In this document: positions 19,245 through 27,547 of the stretch, one piece after another | Layout of the letters: each line of letters opens with the position of its first letter | Numbering within the stretch: the stretch's first letter is position 1 | DNA from: Bacillota bacterium | GTDB lineage: Bacteria; Bacillota; Clostridia; Lachnospirales; Lachnospiraceae | Assembly: GCA_023407575.1 (NCBI GenBank) | Contig: JAEYLX010000026.1 | Coordinates: 186,001 to 250,000 of the forward strand | Direction: 5' to 3' | DNA length: 64,000 bases | The notes under the pieces: generated by a model | Databases searched by the model: none | What the model was told of the DNA's origin: nothing | Seen by the model: only the letters and a program-made list of their open reading frames with translations | Translations under genes and position numbers: made by a program

Positions 19245-20405
19245 ATGGCAATCGCAGTGAGTAAGCTATATCGAAATTGTGCTTCGCTTTATCAGATGAG
19301 GCTGCTGGCAGGACATAAGGGGCTAAGTAATCTTGTAGAGTGGGTTCATATAGTAGAGGATCAAGAGGTTTCCTCCTTTCTACATGGACACGAATTAATA
19401 TTTACAGCAGGCTACATGAACCGGGATGATGAATGGCTTTTAAAATTTACAAAGGAACTGTATCGGAGTAATACCAGTGCTTTTGTAATAAATATTGGAC
19501 CTTATATAAAAGGTGTACCAAAGGAGGTAATCGACTTTTGCAATGAAGTTGATATGCCTCTTTTTACTATTCCGTGGAAAACTAGAATGGTAGATGTCAC
19601 TCGGGACTTCTGTACAAGAATTATGCATAATGAGAATGTGGAGGCAAGTGTTGCTACCACAATTAAAGACATTATCTTTAAGGTAGGGGATTTGGAGACA
19701 CAGATTCAGCATATGGAACGGTATGGCTATATGCATGACTGCCATCTGTGCTTTGTTAATATTTCTATTGAGAATGCAAATGAAGATTATCACAGTGATA
19801 ACATGGAGAAGCTAAGACTTTTTGTGGAACAGATAGCCAGAACCAGCCAGAGAATGTTCCTCGCATTTACCTACCAAGCAAATCTTGTGGTGGTGCTTTC
19901 GGAAAGTGATATGTATAACGTTCGAAAGTTCGTAGAGGAGCTGCTGGGCTTAGTTCGTAATGTTAGGGATTCCTTTACCATCTACATCGGAGCCAGTTCA
20001 ATTATGCAGGGTTTTGCCAATCAGGATGTTAATTTTGAAAAGGCAATTGCAGCCAATGAAATGGCAAGAAAGAAAAAGGTATGTGTTACTTATTATGACA
20101 ATCTGGATGTCTATAAAGTGCTTCTGGCAGTTAAGGATAAGAAGGTGTTGAAGGATTTTCATCAGGATGTCTTTGGGAAACTGGAACAGTATGATGTGGA
20201 GAATGGTACGGACTTAATGGGGTTTTTGCGTTCTTATATTGATAACAACGGAAGTCCCCAGCTGGTATCACAACAACAGTATGTACATCGCAATACAGTG
20301 AACAACCAGATTAAGAAGATTGAGAAAATTATGGGCTATAATTTATTAAACCTTGAAGAAAAGGTCAGATGCAGTATCGGGTATTTGATACAGGATATAT
20401 TGTAG
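19245..20405 (+). CDS. PucR-family transcriptional regulator
   Basis: DNA-binding regulator of 386 residues. Residues 1-125 match the PucR N-terminal ligand-sensing domain (LAGHKGLSNLVEWVHIVED), the middle resembles the CdaR/GGDEF-like region, and the C-terminal ~60 residues carry the PucR helix-turn-helix (YVHRNTVNNQIKKIEKIMGY). Family members respond to purine or other small metabolites and often control nitrogen catabolism. A pyrimidine degradation locus begins 7 kb downstream, so a regulatory link is plausible but unproven, because the LytTR operon and others lie between. The start is supported by AGGGGG ahead of the ATG. Confidence 0.88.
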   Translation: MAIAVSKLYRNCASLYQMRLLAGHKGLSNLVEWVHIVEDQEVSSFLHGHELIFTAGYMNRDDEWLLKFTKELYRSNTSAFVINIGPYIKGVPKEVIDFCNEVDMPLFTIPWKTRMVDVTRDFCTRIMHNENVEASVATTIKDIIFKVGDLETQIQHMERYGYMHDCHLCFVNISIENANEDYHSDNMEKLRLFVEQIARTSQRMFLAFTYQANLVVVLSESDMYNVRKFVEELLGLVRNVRDSFTIYIGASSIMQGFANQDVNFEKAIAANEMARKKKVCVTYYDNLDVYKVLLAVKDKKVLKDFHQDVFGKLEQYDVENGTDLMGFLRSYIDNNGSPQLVSQQQYVHRNTVNNQIKKIEKIMGYNLLNLEEKVRCSIGYLIQDIL

Positions 20406-20456
20406 AAGACCGTGTGGATTAGGTTGTATATATATTTGGAAAGTAAATATTTTTAG

Positions 20457-20575
20457 GATAAAGCTACCTACTTATTTATACATCTGGACTTGCCTTACCA
20501 CCTTGTTTTGCAAAAGATATGCAAACACAGAGTGATGGTCTGTGCCCTATGAGCATATAAGTACGTAGCTTTATC
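20457..20575. repeat. Structured palindromic element, copy 1
   Basis: Outer stem of 19 bp with one mismatch (20457-20475 with 20557-20575). An apical stem TGTTTTGCA/TGCAAACA (20504-20512, 20520-20527) sits inside. Between them are unpaired blocks containing TTGCCTTACCA (left) and GGTCTGTGCC (right) that recur almost unchanged in the copy between galK and galE, although the stems there have a different sequence. It is noncoding and lies between the PucR-type gene and the convergent deacetylase gene. It may be a structured RNA or a hairpin-recognised mobile repeat. Confidence 0.65.
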
Positions 20576-20601
20576 AGTTAAGGAATTCTATAATAAGTGG
20601 A

Positions 20602-21300
20602 TTATATTATAAATTTAGGTTGAATAAATTCAACTCCAGAAGCTAGTACATAATCGATTAGCTTTTTAAAATAATTAGGCATAAACGTTTCTGTTTCTAT
20701 ATGGTCGTGAATTAGGATAATATGGTTTGAGTTTTTGTCAAGCAAAGCCCCACCTGTTGGAGGATTATTGTCGTGTATTCTTTGTAGAATACTTTGATAG
20801 GTATATCCATTCTTTTCTTTTAACCTGTATTCTGCAAAATCAAATGTCCAAAAGATATCGATGTCCTCGTTTAATGCATTTTCCTTATACCAATTAAAAT
20901 TTATGTTTGAGTCATCAATTCTGCAAAAATTATTACTTTTTAAATATTTTTGCAATTCTTCTTTATTTTTTCCGCCTTTATCACCATATGGAAAACGTAT
21001 AGGTTTATATTTTCTATCAATTCCTGCTGAATGATATAATTCATCCAGAATATACTCTTGCTTCATAATCTCATTGATACATTCCGATAATGTTAAATCA
21101 CTAAACTTTGGATGAGTGTAACTGTGATTTGCAATAATAGCTCCCTTCTTTAATGCATATAGAGCCTCCTCCCAATGTGTCTTAACATTTTCCCCTACTG
21201 AAAACATAATTGGTATTATTCCTTTTTCATTTAAATAATCCATTAGGATAGGTGTATTTTCAGTTGAAACATCATCAATTGTTAAATATGCTTTGCTCAC
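20602..21300 (-). CDS. Polysaccharide deacetylase (NodB-homology) family protein
   Basis: Carbohydrate esterase 4-type protein of 232 residues. The metal-site motif appears as TIDD near residue 7-10 (TFDD in most members) and the His motif as NHSYTHP near 98-104; RFPYGDKGG supplies the conserved Arg/Pro region. There is no signal peptide or membrane anchor, so if active it works in the cytoplasm, unlike cell-wall chitin or peptidoglycan deacetylases. The start codon is GTG, preceded by AAAGGAGAAGG. A truncated Nudix reading frame lies 24 bp upstream on the same strand. Confidence 0.85.
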   Translation of the reverse strand: MSKAYLTIDDVSTENTPILMDYLNEKGIIPIMFSVGENVKTHWEEALYALKKGAIIANHSYTHPKFSDLTLSECINEIMKQEYILDELYHSAGIDRKYKPIRFPYGDKGGKNKEELQKYLKSNNFCRIDDSNINFNWYKENALNEDIDIFWTFDFAEYRLKEKNGYTYQSILQRIHDNNPPTGGALLDKNSNHIILIHDHIETETFMPNYFKKLIDYVLASGVEFIQPKFII

Positions 21301-21324
21301 GAAACCTTCTCCTTTTAAGTGTTG

Positions 21325-21627
21325 TTATATATTATAAAATTCATCTAATGCAGCAAGTAACATTTTATATCCGGTCTTATGCTGCCAAAAGGACTTATCC
21401 TGATTTATTACTATAGTTCTAAATTCATCATAACTTATGTATTTTACAGCTTGGACTTCTTCTTTCTGCATAGTAACCTGATTGATATCAAAATTTGCCT
21501 TTAATATAAAAACATCATAGAATTCATTATCAATAAATGTTCCGCTATTTTCTACTAACGTTTCTGTCCTAAATATAAAGGGAAATATAGCTACATTATA
21601 TATAGATAGCCATTTAATGTAAACGGA
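21325..21627 (-). pseudogene. Nudix hydrolase remnant (N-terminal half lost)
   Basis: On the minus strand an open frame bounded by stops reads a protein-like C-terminal half: VAIFPFIFRTETLV, then GTFIDNEFYDVFIL, then EEVQAVKYISYDEFRTIV, ending AALDEFYNI. This is the pattern that follows the Nudix box in MutT/IPP-isomerase-like Nudix hydrolases. The Nudix box itself is missing, an in-frame stop occurs at 21628-21630, and no start codon precedes the conserved part. I read it as a decayed gene fragment. It explains most of the ~440-bp gap between the deacetylase and LytTR genes. Confidence 0.7.
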
Positions 21628-21635
21628 TTAAATTT

Positions 21636-21680
21636 GCAACGTGTTTTCTGTAACTAAGAAACCGATTTACGCAACATAGT
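21636..21680. promoter_or_regulatory. Candidate LytTR operator repeats
   Basis: Two direct GCAAC(G/A)T half-sites at 21636 and 21671, 35 bp apart, immediately upstream of the LytTR operon promoter. LytTR-DUF3021 systems commonly bind paired direct repeats at their own promoter; assignment is inference. Confidence 0.4.
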
Positions 21681-21689
21681 CCCTAAAGC

Positions 21690-21718
21690 TTGATAACATA
21701 TGGTAAAATAAGTATAGT
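21690..21718 (+). promoter_or_regulatory. Promoter of the LytTR-DUF3021-ABC operon
   Basis: TTGATA (21690-21695), 17-bp spacer, TATAGT (21713-21718), 25 bp before the likely TTG start at 21743. Confidence 0.65.
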
Positions 21719-21742
21719 TAGATTGGAATGGAGGTGTCCTGT

Positions 21743-22183
21743 TTGAAGATACATATAAATGAAGATCCAAAGCTGATGGAAACGGAGATTACGATAAATT
21801 GTAACAGAATAACCTCGGAAGTAGAGAAGTTGATTTCAATGCTCCGTGTTATGGATTTAAAGCTTACTGGTAAAAAGGATAACCAGACCTTCATTCTGGA
21901 TGCGGCAAAGGTACTCTATATTGATACCGCAGATAAAAGGTCATTCTTCTATACAAAAAACGATATATACGAAACCGAACTTAAACTCTATGAGTTGGAA
22001 GAGCAGTTGGCTGCTCTGGATTTTATCCGTGTTAATAAATCCTGTGTATTGAATTTTAATCAAATCATATCCATTAAAGCGGATATTGACGGAAAACTAT
22101 TAGTGACCATGAGCAATCAGGAAAAATTGTTCGTATCAAGGCAGTATGCACCTGTCATAAAGAAAAAGTTAGGGGTGAAATAA
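21743..22183 (+). CDS. LytTR-family DNA-binding regulator
   Basis: Small single-domain regulator of 146 residues. The N-terminus (KIHINEDPKLMETEITIN) and the LytTR domain (~50-145, with FIRVNKSCVLNFNQI and FVSRQYAPVIKKKLG) match the clostridial LytTR proteins that are encoded with a DUF3021 membrane protein. I favour the TTG start at 21743: GGAGG lies eight bases upstream, whereas the ATG at 21728 would place that site inside the gene. Its stop overlaps the DUF3021 start. It probably controls this operon and is itself held in check by the membrane partner, as in related two-gene systems. Confidence 0.88.
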   Translation: MKIHINEDPKLMETEITINCNRITSEVEKLISMLRVMDLKLTGKKDNQTFILDAAKVLYIDTADKRSFFYTKNDIYETELKLYELEEQLAALDFIRVNKSCVLNFNQIISIKADIDGKLLVTMSNQEKLFVSRQYAPVIKKKLGVK

Positions 22184-22677
22184 TGGAGCAAAAAAATAAT
22201 GCCATACTTTCTTTTTTAACTCAAACACTCGTACTATTTGCAATTGATATCTTGCTTTTAATTCTATTTGCCACACTTTTTGGCGAAGGGGCAAGGAATG
22301 CATCCACAATGTATCAGTTTGGTTCTAAGGGACTTGCAACATCCACCATGCTCCAGTTTTTACTAAGTGCGGCTACTATATCCTTATTCCAACGATTTTT
22401 CTTTTCAGAGAAGATATTTAAGCAACTCTTAGTAATTTTAAGGACCACTTACATGCTAATTTGCATTTTATTGACACATATTGCATATATCCTGCTCTTT
22501 CAATGGTTTTACTATGATGATTACCATGCCTGGATTTCGTTCTTAACCTGTTTTGTGGGAGGTTTTATACTGGGATTACTCTTTATGCTATTGAAAAGAA
22601 AGCTTGAAAATCGCCAATATGATGAACTCCTAACCAATTACAAAAAGCAACGGGAAGGAGCTGATGATTTTGAATAG
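22183..22677 (+). CDS. DUF3021-family membrane protein
   Basis: Integral membrane protein of 164 residues with four hydrophobic segments (~12-35, 50-70, 85-110, 118-142) and a charged cytoplasmic tail. The arrangement directly behind a LytTR regulator, with a one-base overlap, is the hallmark of DUF3021 proteins. Several of these act as membrane inhibitors of the LytTR partner. The ATP-binding gene overlaps its 3' end by 14 bp. Function is inferred from the family and context; no catalytic motif is visible. Confidence 0.85.
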   Translation: MEQKNNAILSFLTQTLVLFAIDILLLILFATLFGEGARNASTMYQFGSKGLATSTMLQFLLSAATISLFQRFFFSEKIFKQLLVILRTTYMLICILLTHIAYILLFQWFYYDDYHAWISFLTCFVGGFILGLLFMLLKRKLENRQYDELLTNYKKQREGADDFE

Positions 22678-23512
22678 CATTCACATTAATCAGGTTACAA
22701 AGGCTTTTCGAGAGAAAGAAGTACTAAGGCAAATAACACTAGAAGTTTCAACTGGAGAGATATTTGGATTGCTTGGTCCTTCCGGTGCAGGAAAAACCAC
22801 ATTAATTAGAATTTTGACAGGGCAACTGTCTTATCAGGGTTCTGCTGAAATCCTTGGGAAAAGCTGTGATAAACTTGACCGCAGCATCTACTCCGATATC
22901 GGCATGATGACGGATAACAGCGGAATTTATGAGAGATTGACCTGCTATGACAATCTAATTCTCTTTGCACATTTTAATAATGTTAAAAAGGAACAGGTAA
23001 CTAAAGTATTGGAAAGAGTAGGCCTAACGGATAAAAAAGCAAATGCCGGGAAGTTGTCCAAGGGCATGAAACAACGGCTAATTCTTGCCAGGGCTTTGCT
23101 GCATCATCCAAGACTCTTGTTTCTGGATGAACCTACCAGCGGGCTTGACCCGGCAACAGCCGAGGAGATTCATAAGCTGCTTTTAGGCTTGAAAGCGGAA
23201 GGAACCACCATCTTTCTGACCACACATAACATGGTGGAGGCACAGAAACTCTGCGATCACATTGCTCTGTTAAATGAAGGTATAATTGTAGAATACGGAG
23301 TTCCCGATGAGATTTGTAGAAAATATAATCAGGATAACATCATCACAGTATTATGCAGAGATGGAAGGCTGATAACTCTAAGCAATCAGCCAGAGTATGC
23401 AACACAGATTGCAGAGCTCTTTACAAGAAATGAGGTAGAAGCAATTCACTCCTCCGAACCTGATTTAGAAACTGTATTTATGAAACTGACTGGAAAGGAG
23501 CTAAATGTATAA
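22664..23512 (+). CDS. ABC transporter ATP-binding protein
   Basis: ATPase of 282 residues for the ABC-2-type permease encoded next. Walker A GPSGAGKT near residue 37, a signature degenerated to LSKGMKQR, Walker B LLFLDEP with catalytic Glu, and H-loop TTHN are present. The C-terminal ~70 residues form the extension seen in drug- and antibiotic-type (CcmA/DRR-like) exporters. The start is ATG at 22664 after AAGGAG; a TTG two codons later is an alternative. Operon order LytTR-DUF3021-ATPase-permease suggests an exporter induced by envelope stress or antimicrobial compounds (inference). Confidence 0.9.
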   Translation: MILNSIHINQVTKAFREKEVLRQITLEVSTGEIFGLLGPSGAGKTTLIRILTGQLSYQGSAEILGKSCDKLDRSIYSDIGMMTDNSGIYERLTCYDNLILFAHFNNVKKEQVTKVLERVGLTDKKANAGKLSKGMKQRLILARALLHHPRLLFLDEPTSGLDPATAEEIHKLLLGLKAEGTTIFLTTHNMVEAQKLCDHIALLNEGIIVEYGVPDEICRKYNQDNIITVLCRDGRLITLSNQPEYATQIAELFTRNEVEAIHSSEPDLETVFMKLTGKELNV

Positions 23513-24204
23513 TGCGTGTACAAAATGTCTCTGCCTTATTTCAAAAGCAGCTTAAGGATGTTTTTAAAAATCTTCCGGTGCTGGTATTGTTTATTGTATA
23601 TCCCATCATTGCACTTGTTATGACACAAGCGATGAAAGAACAGGAGGGTATGGGGACCTTTTTTATCTCAATCTTTGCCACCATGCACTGTGTATTTACA
23701 CCGATTGTAGCAACTTCAAGCATTATTGCAGAGGAAAAGGAGACAAATACTCTTCGTGCTTTGATTATGTCCAATGTAAATTTGAGAGAATATCTGTTTA
23801 GCATCGGCGGTTTCGTCCTTCTCTCCACGCTCCTTAGTGGAAGTTTCTTTCTCTTCATGGGAGAACACACGGTTGAAGCTATAGTGCGTTTTATTATTGG
23901 TCTGTCCATTGGTTGCATAATTTCCATCATATTTGGTGTATGTATTGGATTATTCTCAAAGAATGCTTCTGCTGCTAACGGTCTGGCTGTTCCCTTTGGG
24001 ATGATTTTTGCCTTTTTACCAATGCTGTCTAATTTTAACGAGGGTATTGAAGCTGTGGCCAAATTTACCTATGGTCAGCAGGTCAGCTACCTGTTTGGTG
24101 GTGAAACTTTGAAAATATTTAGTGTAATTATTCTGTTTGTGAACTTTCTGTTACTGCTGCTTGTCTCTGCTATATGGTTTAAACGAAGTATTACTGAAGC
24201 ATAA
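23512..24204 (+). CDS. ABC-2-type transporter permease
   Basis: Membrane protein of 230 residues with six hydrophobic segments, in the ABC-2 family of export permeases. The region after the second segment (SIIAEEKETNTLRALIMSNV) is the conserved cytoplasmic element contacting the ATPase. Start and upstream stop overlap by one base, showing translational coupling. It is the last gene of the LytTR operon and converges on the SDR gene with only 21 bp between stops, so no long terminator fits there. The exported substrate is unknown. Confidence 0.9.
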   Translation: MRVQNVSALFQKQLKDVFKNLPVLVLFIVYPIIALVMTQAMKEQEGMGTFFISIFATMHCVFTPIVATSSIIAEEKETNTLRALIMSNVNLREYLFSIGGFVLLSTLLSGSFFLFMGEHTVEAIVRFIIGLSIGCIISIIFGVCIGLFSKNASAANGLAVPFGMIFAFLPMLSNFNEGIEAVAKFTYGQQVSYLFGGETLKIFSVIILFVNFLLLLLVSAIWFKRSITEA

Positions 24205-24225
24205 GCAGGTAACTCTACCTGGAAA

Positions 24226-24936
24226 TTATTTTGAATATAAGCTGGAAGATGAGACGCCTCCATCAACAGGGAAAGCGCCTCCAGTTATATATTTGGCATC
24301 TTCACTTATAAGAAAGGCCACCATATTTGCAATGTCTTCCGGTTCACCAATTCGCTTCAGTGGGATACGCTCAGCACAGCGTATGGCGGATTCCTCATCG
24401 GGAAAACTTTGCTGTAAAAGAGGGGTATTAATTGGTCCTGGTAATACGCAATTGACGCGTATATCATGCTCTGCATATTGCTGTGCCAGGCATTTAGTCA
24501 GCATAACAAGACCTGCTTTTGTTGTGCAATACAGAGGCGAGGTTAACTCGGGTACAAGCCCAAGACACGAAGCAATTATAACAATGGATCCTTTTGCAGC
24601 TTTAATTTTAGCCAGGGCATTTCGTGTCATTCGATAGGTGCCTTTAATATTAATGTCCACCATTCGGTCTAGTTCTTCATTGGTGGTGTCTTCTAAGTAC
24701 TTTTCAAAATAAATACCTGCGTTATTTACTAGAATATCTAATTTTGGAATATTCATTAGAGCCGATATAATTTGATTATCATCACGAATATCAACATGGT
24801 AATATTCGAAGTTTTCTAATGGGCTTTGAATATCAAAAATAATGACATGAATTCCTGAATTCCTAAGTTTCTTTGCGATGGCTAGCCCCATTCCAGAACT
24901 ACCGCCTGTGACAACTGCTACTTTTGCTTCTTTCAT
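24226..24936 (-). CDS. Short-chain dehydrogenase/reductase
   Basis: Classical SDR oxidoreductase of 236 residues. The nucleotide-binding motif TGGSSGMGLA lies at the N-terminus, NNAG near residue 87, the catalytic Ser in IIASCLG and the Tyr-x3-Lys pair in YCTTK; LPGPINTPL follows as usual. The acidic residue after the second strand (IIFDIQS) suggests preference for NAD(H) over NADP(H). The substrate cannot be inferred from the neighbours. GGAG is well placed before the ATG. The gene is convergent with the LytTR operon. Confidence 0.88.
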   Translation of the reverse strand: MKEAKVAVVTGGSSGMGLAIAKKLRNSGIHVIIFDIQSPLENFEYYHVDIRDDNQIISALMNIPKLDILVNNAGIYFEKYLEDTTNEELDRMVDINIKGTYRMTRNALAKIKAAKGSIVIIASCLGLVPELTSPLYCTTKAGLVMLTKCLAQQYAEHDIRVNCVLPGPINTPLLQQSFPDEESAIRCAERIPLKRIGEPEDIANMVAFLISEDAKYITGGAFPVDGGVSSSSLYSK

Positions 24937-25126
24937 AAGATCTCCTATGTGCTAAGTTAGTGCCTGACTATGCAGGATTAATTAGTATAAATGTTTTATA
25001 TTTGTAAACTAAAATGAACTAGTATAATCTGAAGTATACGATTACTGACAAACAAAGTAAATAAAAGATACATCTTTATCGCCTTTGAAGAGTTTCCTAA
25101 CTCATTAATAGCCAGATTACCAAGCT

Positions 25127-26512
25127 CTATTTATGTCTAACCACCTCAAAGCGTTCTAGCGAGTATTTCTCATTATTATAAATTCCTGCCTTTTTCTTTG
25201 CTATGGCTATCTGTTGATCGACGGTATCCACTCCTTCAAGATTCGGTAAAAGTAATCCCTTTTTCCGACCTGAAGTCACAATAACTCCGTACCGCTTCAC
25301 ATCAAGATAGTCTGGGGAAGTGACAGGTTCTGCTTCGCCAAGTACATCCACGCTATAGACTAGTTCGGGAAGTTCGTCTTCGGACACTGGAGGAAATCGA
25401 GGATCTTCTACACCGGAACTAACGGCATTACGTAGAATTTCCCGTGCAATATTCTGTGTTACTGGCTCCGTGGTTCCAATACAGCCTCTTAGGGAGCCAT
25501 GCATCTTTAAGGATACGAAGACTCCTGCACGATTTGACAGCATTTCCGTTGGTAAATCCTCTGGGAGCTTAGCTCGTTTTCCGGTCTGTACATAAGTTTC
25601 CAGTGACAATCTCGCCAGATGGACATAAGAATCTTCAAGCTTCTGTAACTCTCTGGCAATAGCTTTCTGTTTTTCCTTGAATATATCATCAAAGTTTCTG
25701 GTAGCATCCTCGCCTATGATTTTATACTCACATACGGCATACCCCACGCCATAGGGACCTTCATAGGAAAGGAACTCTGGAGAAATTGCTTTACCACTTA
25801 AGGTTCCTGCCAATATGATAAAGGATTTTAGCCCGCATTCCGCAGCAGACGCGCAGTAATCAGGTGAGAATTCCAGGAACTTAAGAAAATCCCCTTCCTT
25901 CATGGCTTGTGTAATCTCTGTGTCAAACCTTGGACCTTCAGCTGCAAAGCCATAAGGGCCGTCTTCTTTTAGCTTATGAGACAAATCCCCGCTGGCTACC
26001 ACTACAATCCTGCGATTAAGCTTGTTTGCTGTTTTTGTAATGCATCTGCCCAGTTGGTAGTGATCTGTATTAGAAAGACCGGATAATCCAATTCGAACAA
26101 TTTGATAATCTTTAAGCTTCTCATTTATGAAATAAAGAGGAACCAGGGTCCCGTGGTCCAGCTGTGGCTCTTTTTCTCCCAGTGTCCCAGCTTCAAGTCC
26201 AACCTTTTCGGCACATCGCTCCAATTCCTCCACAAAGTCCTCGTCATAGTTCACTTGAAAAGAGACTTGTCTGGCACCAAATTTACCAAAGTCTCCTTTT
26301 GCCAAATTCCCAGGTGAAATATGAAAGTAGTCCGAGTACAGGATGCTATGAGGTGAAGTTATAATAATTGTTTCTGGTTCAAGAGCTGCAATTCGGGCAG
26401 CAATCTCACGATAGCTGGTTAACGTTTGGTCAACCTTAAGTTCCTGTCCCTTTCCCACCTCTGGAACTAAGAGAGGTGGATGCGGAACTATAAATGCACC
26501 TACCAGCGACAT
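25127..26512 (-). CDS. MEMO-AMMECR1 fusion protein (AmmeMemoRadiSam system)
   Basis: Two-domain protein of 461 residues. The N-terminal ~265 residues are a MEMO/LigB-type class III extradiol dioxygenase-like fold (AFIVPHPPLLVPEVG, SPHSILYSDYFH, SGDLSHKLKEDGPYG, with several metal-type His). The C-terminal ~180 residues are the AMMECR1 fold (LRGCIGT, DPRFPPV, GLLLPNLEGVDT). In many bacteria and archaea the two occur with a radical-SAM enzyme as the AmmeMemoRadiSam set, whose biochemical role is not established; no radical-SAM gene is seen in this window. The start is ATG at 26512, with GGAGG seven bases upstream, rather than the longer frame from 26548. Confidence 0.88.
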   Translation of the reverse strand: MSLVGAFIVPHPPLLVPEVGKGQELKVDQTLTSYREIAARIAALEPETIIITSPHSILYSDYFHISPGNLAKGDFGKFGARQVSFQVNYDEDFVEELERCAEKVGLEAGTLGEKEPQLDHGTLVPLYFINEKLKDYQIVRIGLSGLSNTDHYQLGRCITKTANKLNRRIVVVASGDLSHKLKEDGPYGFAAEGPRFDTEITQAMKEGDFLKFLEFSPDYCASAAECGLKSFIILAGTLSGKAISPEFLSYEGPYGVGYAVCEYKIIGEDATRNFDDIFKEKQKAIARELQKLEDSYVHLARLSLETYVQTGKRAKLPEDLPTEMLSNRAGVFVSLKMHGSLRGCIGTTEPVTQNIAREILRNAVSSGVEDPRFPPVSEDELPELVYSVDVLGEAEPVTSPDYLDVKRYGVIVTSGRKKGLLLPNLEGVDTVDQQIAIAKKKAGIYNNEKYSLERFEVVRHK

Positions 26513-26705
26513 AGTAATACCTCCAATTAAAGTTATATAGTACAGCAATTTGCATTATAAATTTTTGAATTTTACAAAGCAAAACACCGTTCATTTGCAA
26601 CATGCTTCTCCCAGATGCTTATAAGTTATATTGTTTTACTACTTAAAAGACGCATAAGCAACTTATGAAGTATGTAGTAAACCACAGTAAAATACTAATA
26701 CATTA

Positions 26706-26734
26706 TTAGCATTATTGACTTTGAATATTATACT
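26706..26734 (+). promoter_or_regulatory. Possible promoter in the gap before the PNPOx-like gene
   Basis: TTAGCA (26706-26711), 17-bp spacer, TATACT (26729-26734), about 150 bp before the start at 26882. The rest of the 369-bp intergenic stretch between the two divergent genes shows no other feature that I can support. Confidence 0.35.
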
Positions 26735-26881
26735 GTGGGTCTTCTAACATAATTATATCCTGTCCGAAAGGAGAAGGGAAGAATAGGTTTGCAAAACACA
26801 AATTGCATAAATACAAAGTTTCTGTTAAGATGTAAAAAACTTGGTGGCATAAGCTTACAATAAAAAGATGGGAGAGTTACT

Positions 26882-27352
26882 ATGAGACGTAAGGACAGAT
26901 TGGTTAGTGATCCAAAGGAGATTTTTGAAATCCTAAAACGGTGTGAGGTTTGTCATCTGGCGTTCTATGATGAAGGGTTTCCTTACATTGTACCCTTGAA
27001 TTTTGGAGCAGTTGAAAGAGATGGAAGCATTGAGTTGTATTTCCATGGAGCAAAAGCAGGTAAGAAGCTGGAGCTATTAAGAAAGAATCCTAACGTGGGC
27101 TTTAGTATGTCTTGCTCTCATAAGCTGATTGAAAAAGAAGAAGCTTGTGAATATACCATGGAGTATGAAAGTGTGTGTGGAAATGGATTTATTGAGGAAC
27201 TGGAGGACGTATATAAGAGTGAGGCTCTTAACGTTCTTATGAAGCAGTATACTGGTAAAGACGATTTCAGCTTTCCAGAAAATGCACTAAGAGCGGTGGC
27301 TGTTATGAAGCTAACAGTGAACGAGATGAATGGCAAATGTCTAAAGAAGTAA
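26882..27352 (+). CDS. PNPOx-like flavoprotein, NimA-type
   Basis: Split-barrel FMN-binding protein of 156 residues, of the pyridoxamine-5'-phosphate-oxidase-like group that includes the nitroimidazole reductase NimA. The conserved opening MRRKDR, CHLAFYDEGFPYIVPLNFG and LYFHGAKAGKKLELL are typical of the family. Clostridial members are numerous and mostly uncharacterised; reduction of a nitro-compound or heme-related substrate is possible but not shown by the sequence. It has a good ribosome site (GGGAGAG) and its own terminator. Confidence 0.88.
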   Translation: MRRKDRLVSDPKEIFEILKRCEVCHLAFYDEGFPYIVPLNFGAVERDGSIELYFHGAKAGKKLELLRKNPNVGFSMSCSHKLIEKEEACEYTMEYESVCGNGFIEELEDVYKSEALNVLMKQYTGKDDFSFPENALRAVAVMKLTVNEMNGKCLKK

Positions 27353-27445
27353 GTGTTGTGCAGTTGCACACAAAAGTATGGTCATTGATTGATTGAATAT
27401 TTTTATTCCTTCTCATATAATTTGATAAAGAAATAAGGAAGCAAA

Positions 27446-27477
27446 GGAGCTGGTTTGAGAAACTAGCTTCTTTTTTA
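27446..27477 (+). terminator. Rho-independent terminator after the PNPOx-like gene
   Basis: Stem around GAGCTGGTT / AACTAGCTTC (one G-T pair) with a 4-base loop followed by TTTTTT. Confidence 0.8.
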
Positions 27478-27547
27478 TGTCAGCGGACGGATTTTTGTTG
27501 TCCAGGTGCTGGTATTTATCAAGAATTATATTGAGGAGGATGTTCAA

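Noticed and set aside
23541..24062. Minus-strand open frame of ~173 codons across the ABC-2 permease gene
   Set aside because: Composition is that of a reversed membrane-protein gene; no start signal and no family features.
24205..24225. Small hairpin CAGGTA/TACCTG between the LytTR operon and the SDR gene as a terminator
   Set aside because: Six-bp stem with no T-run in a 21-bp gap; too weak to call.
24161..24637. Plus-strand open frame of ~158 codons overlapping the SDR gene
   Set aside because: The opposite strand encodes a complete SDR with all catalytic motifs.
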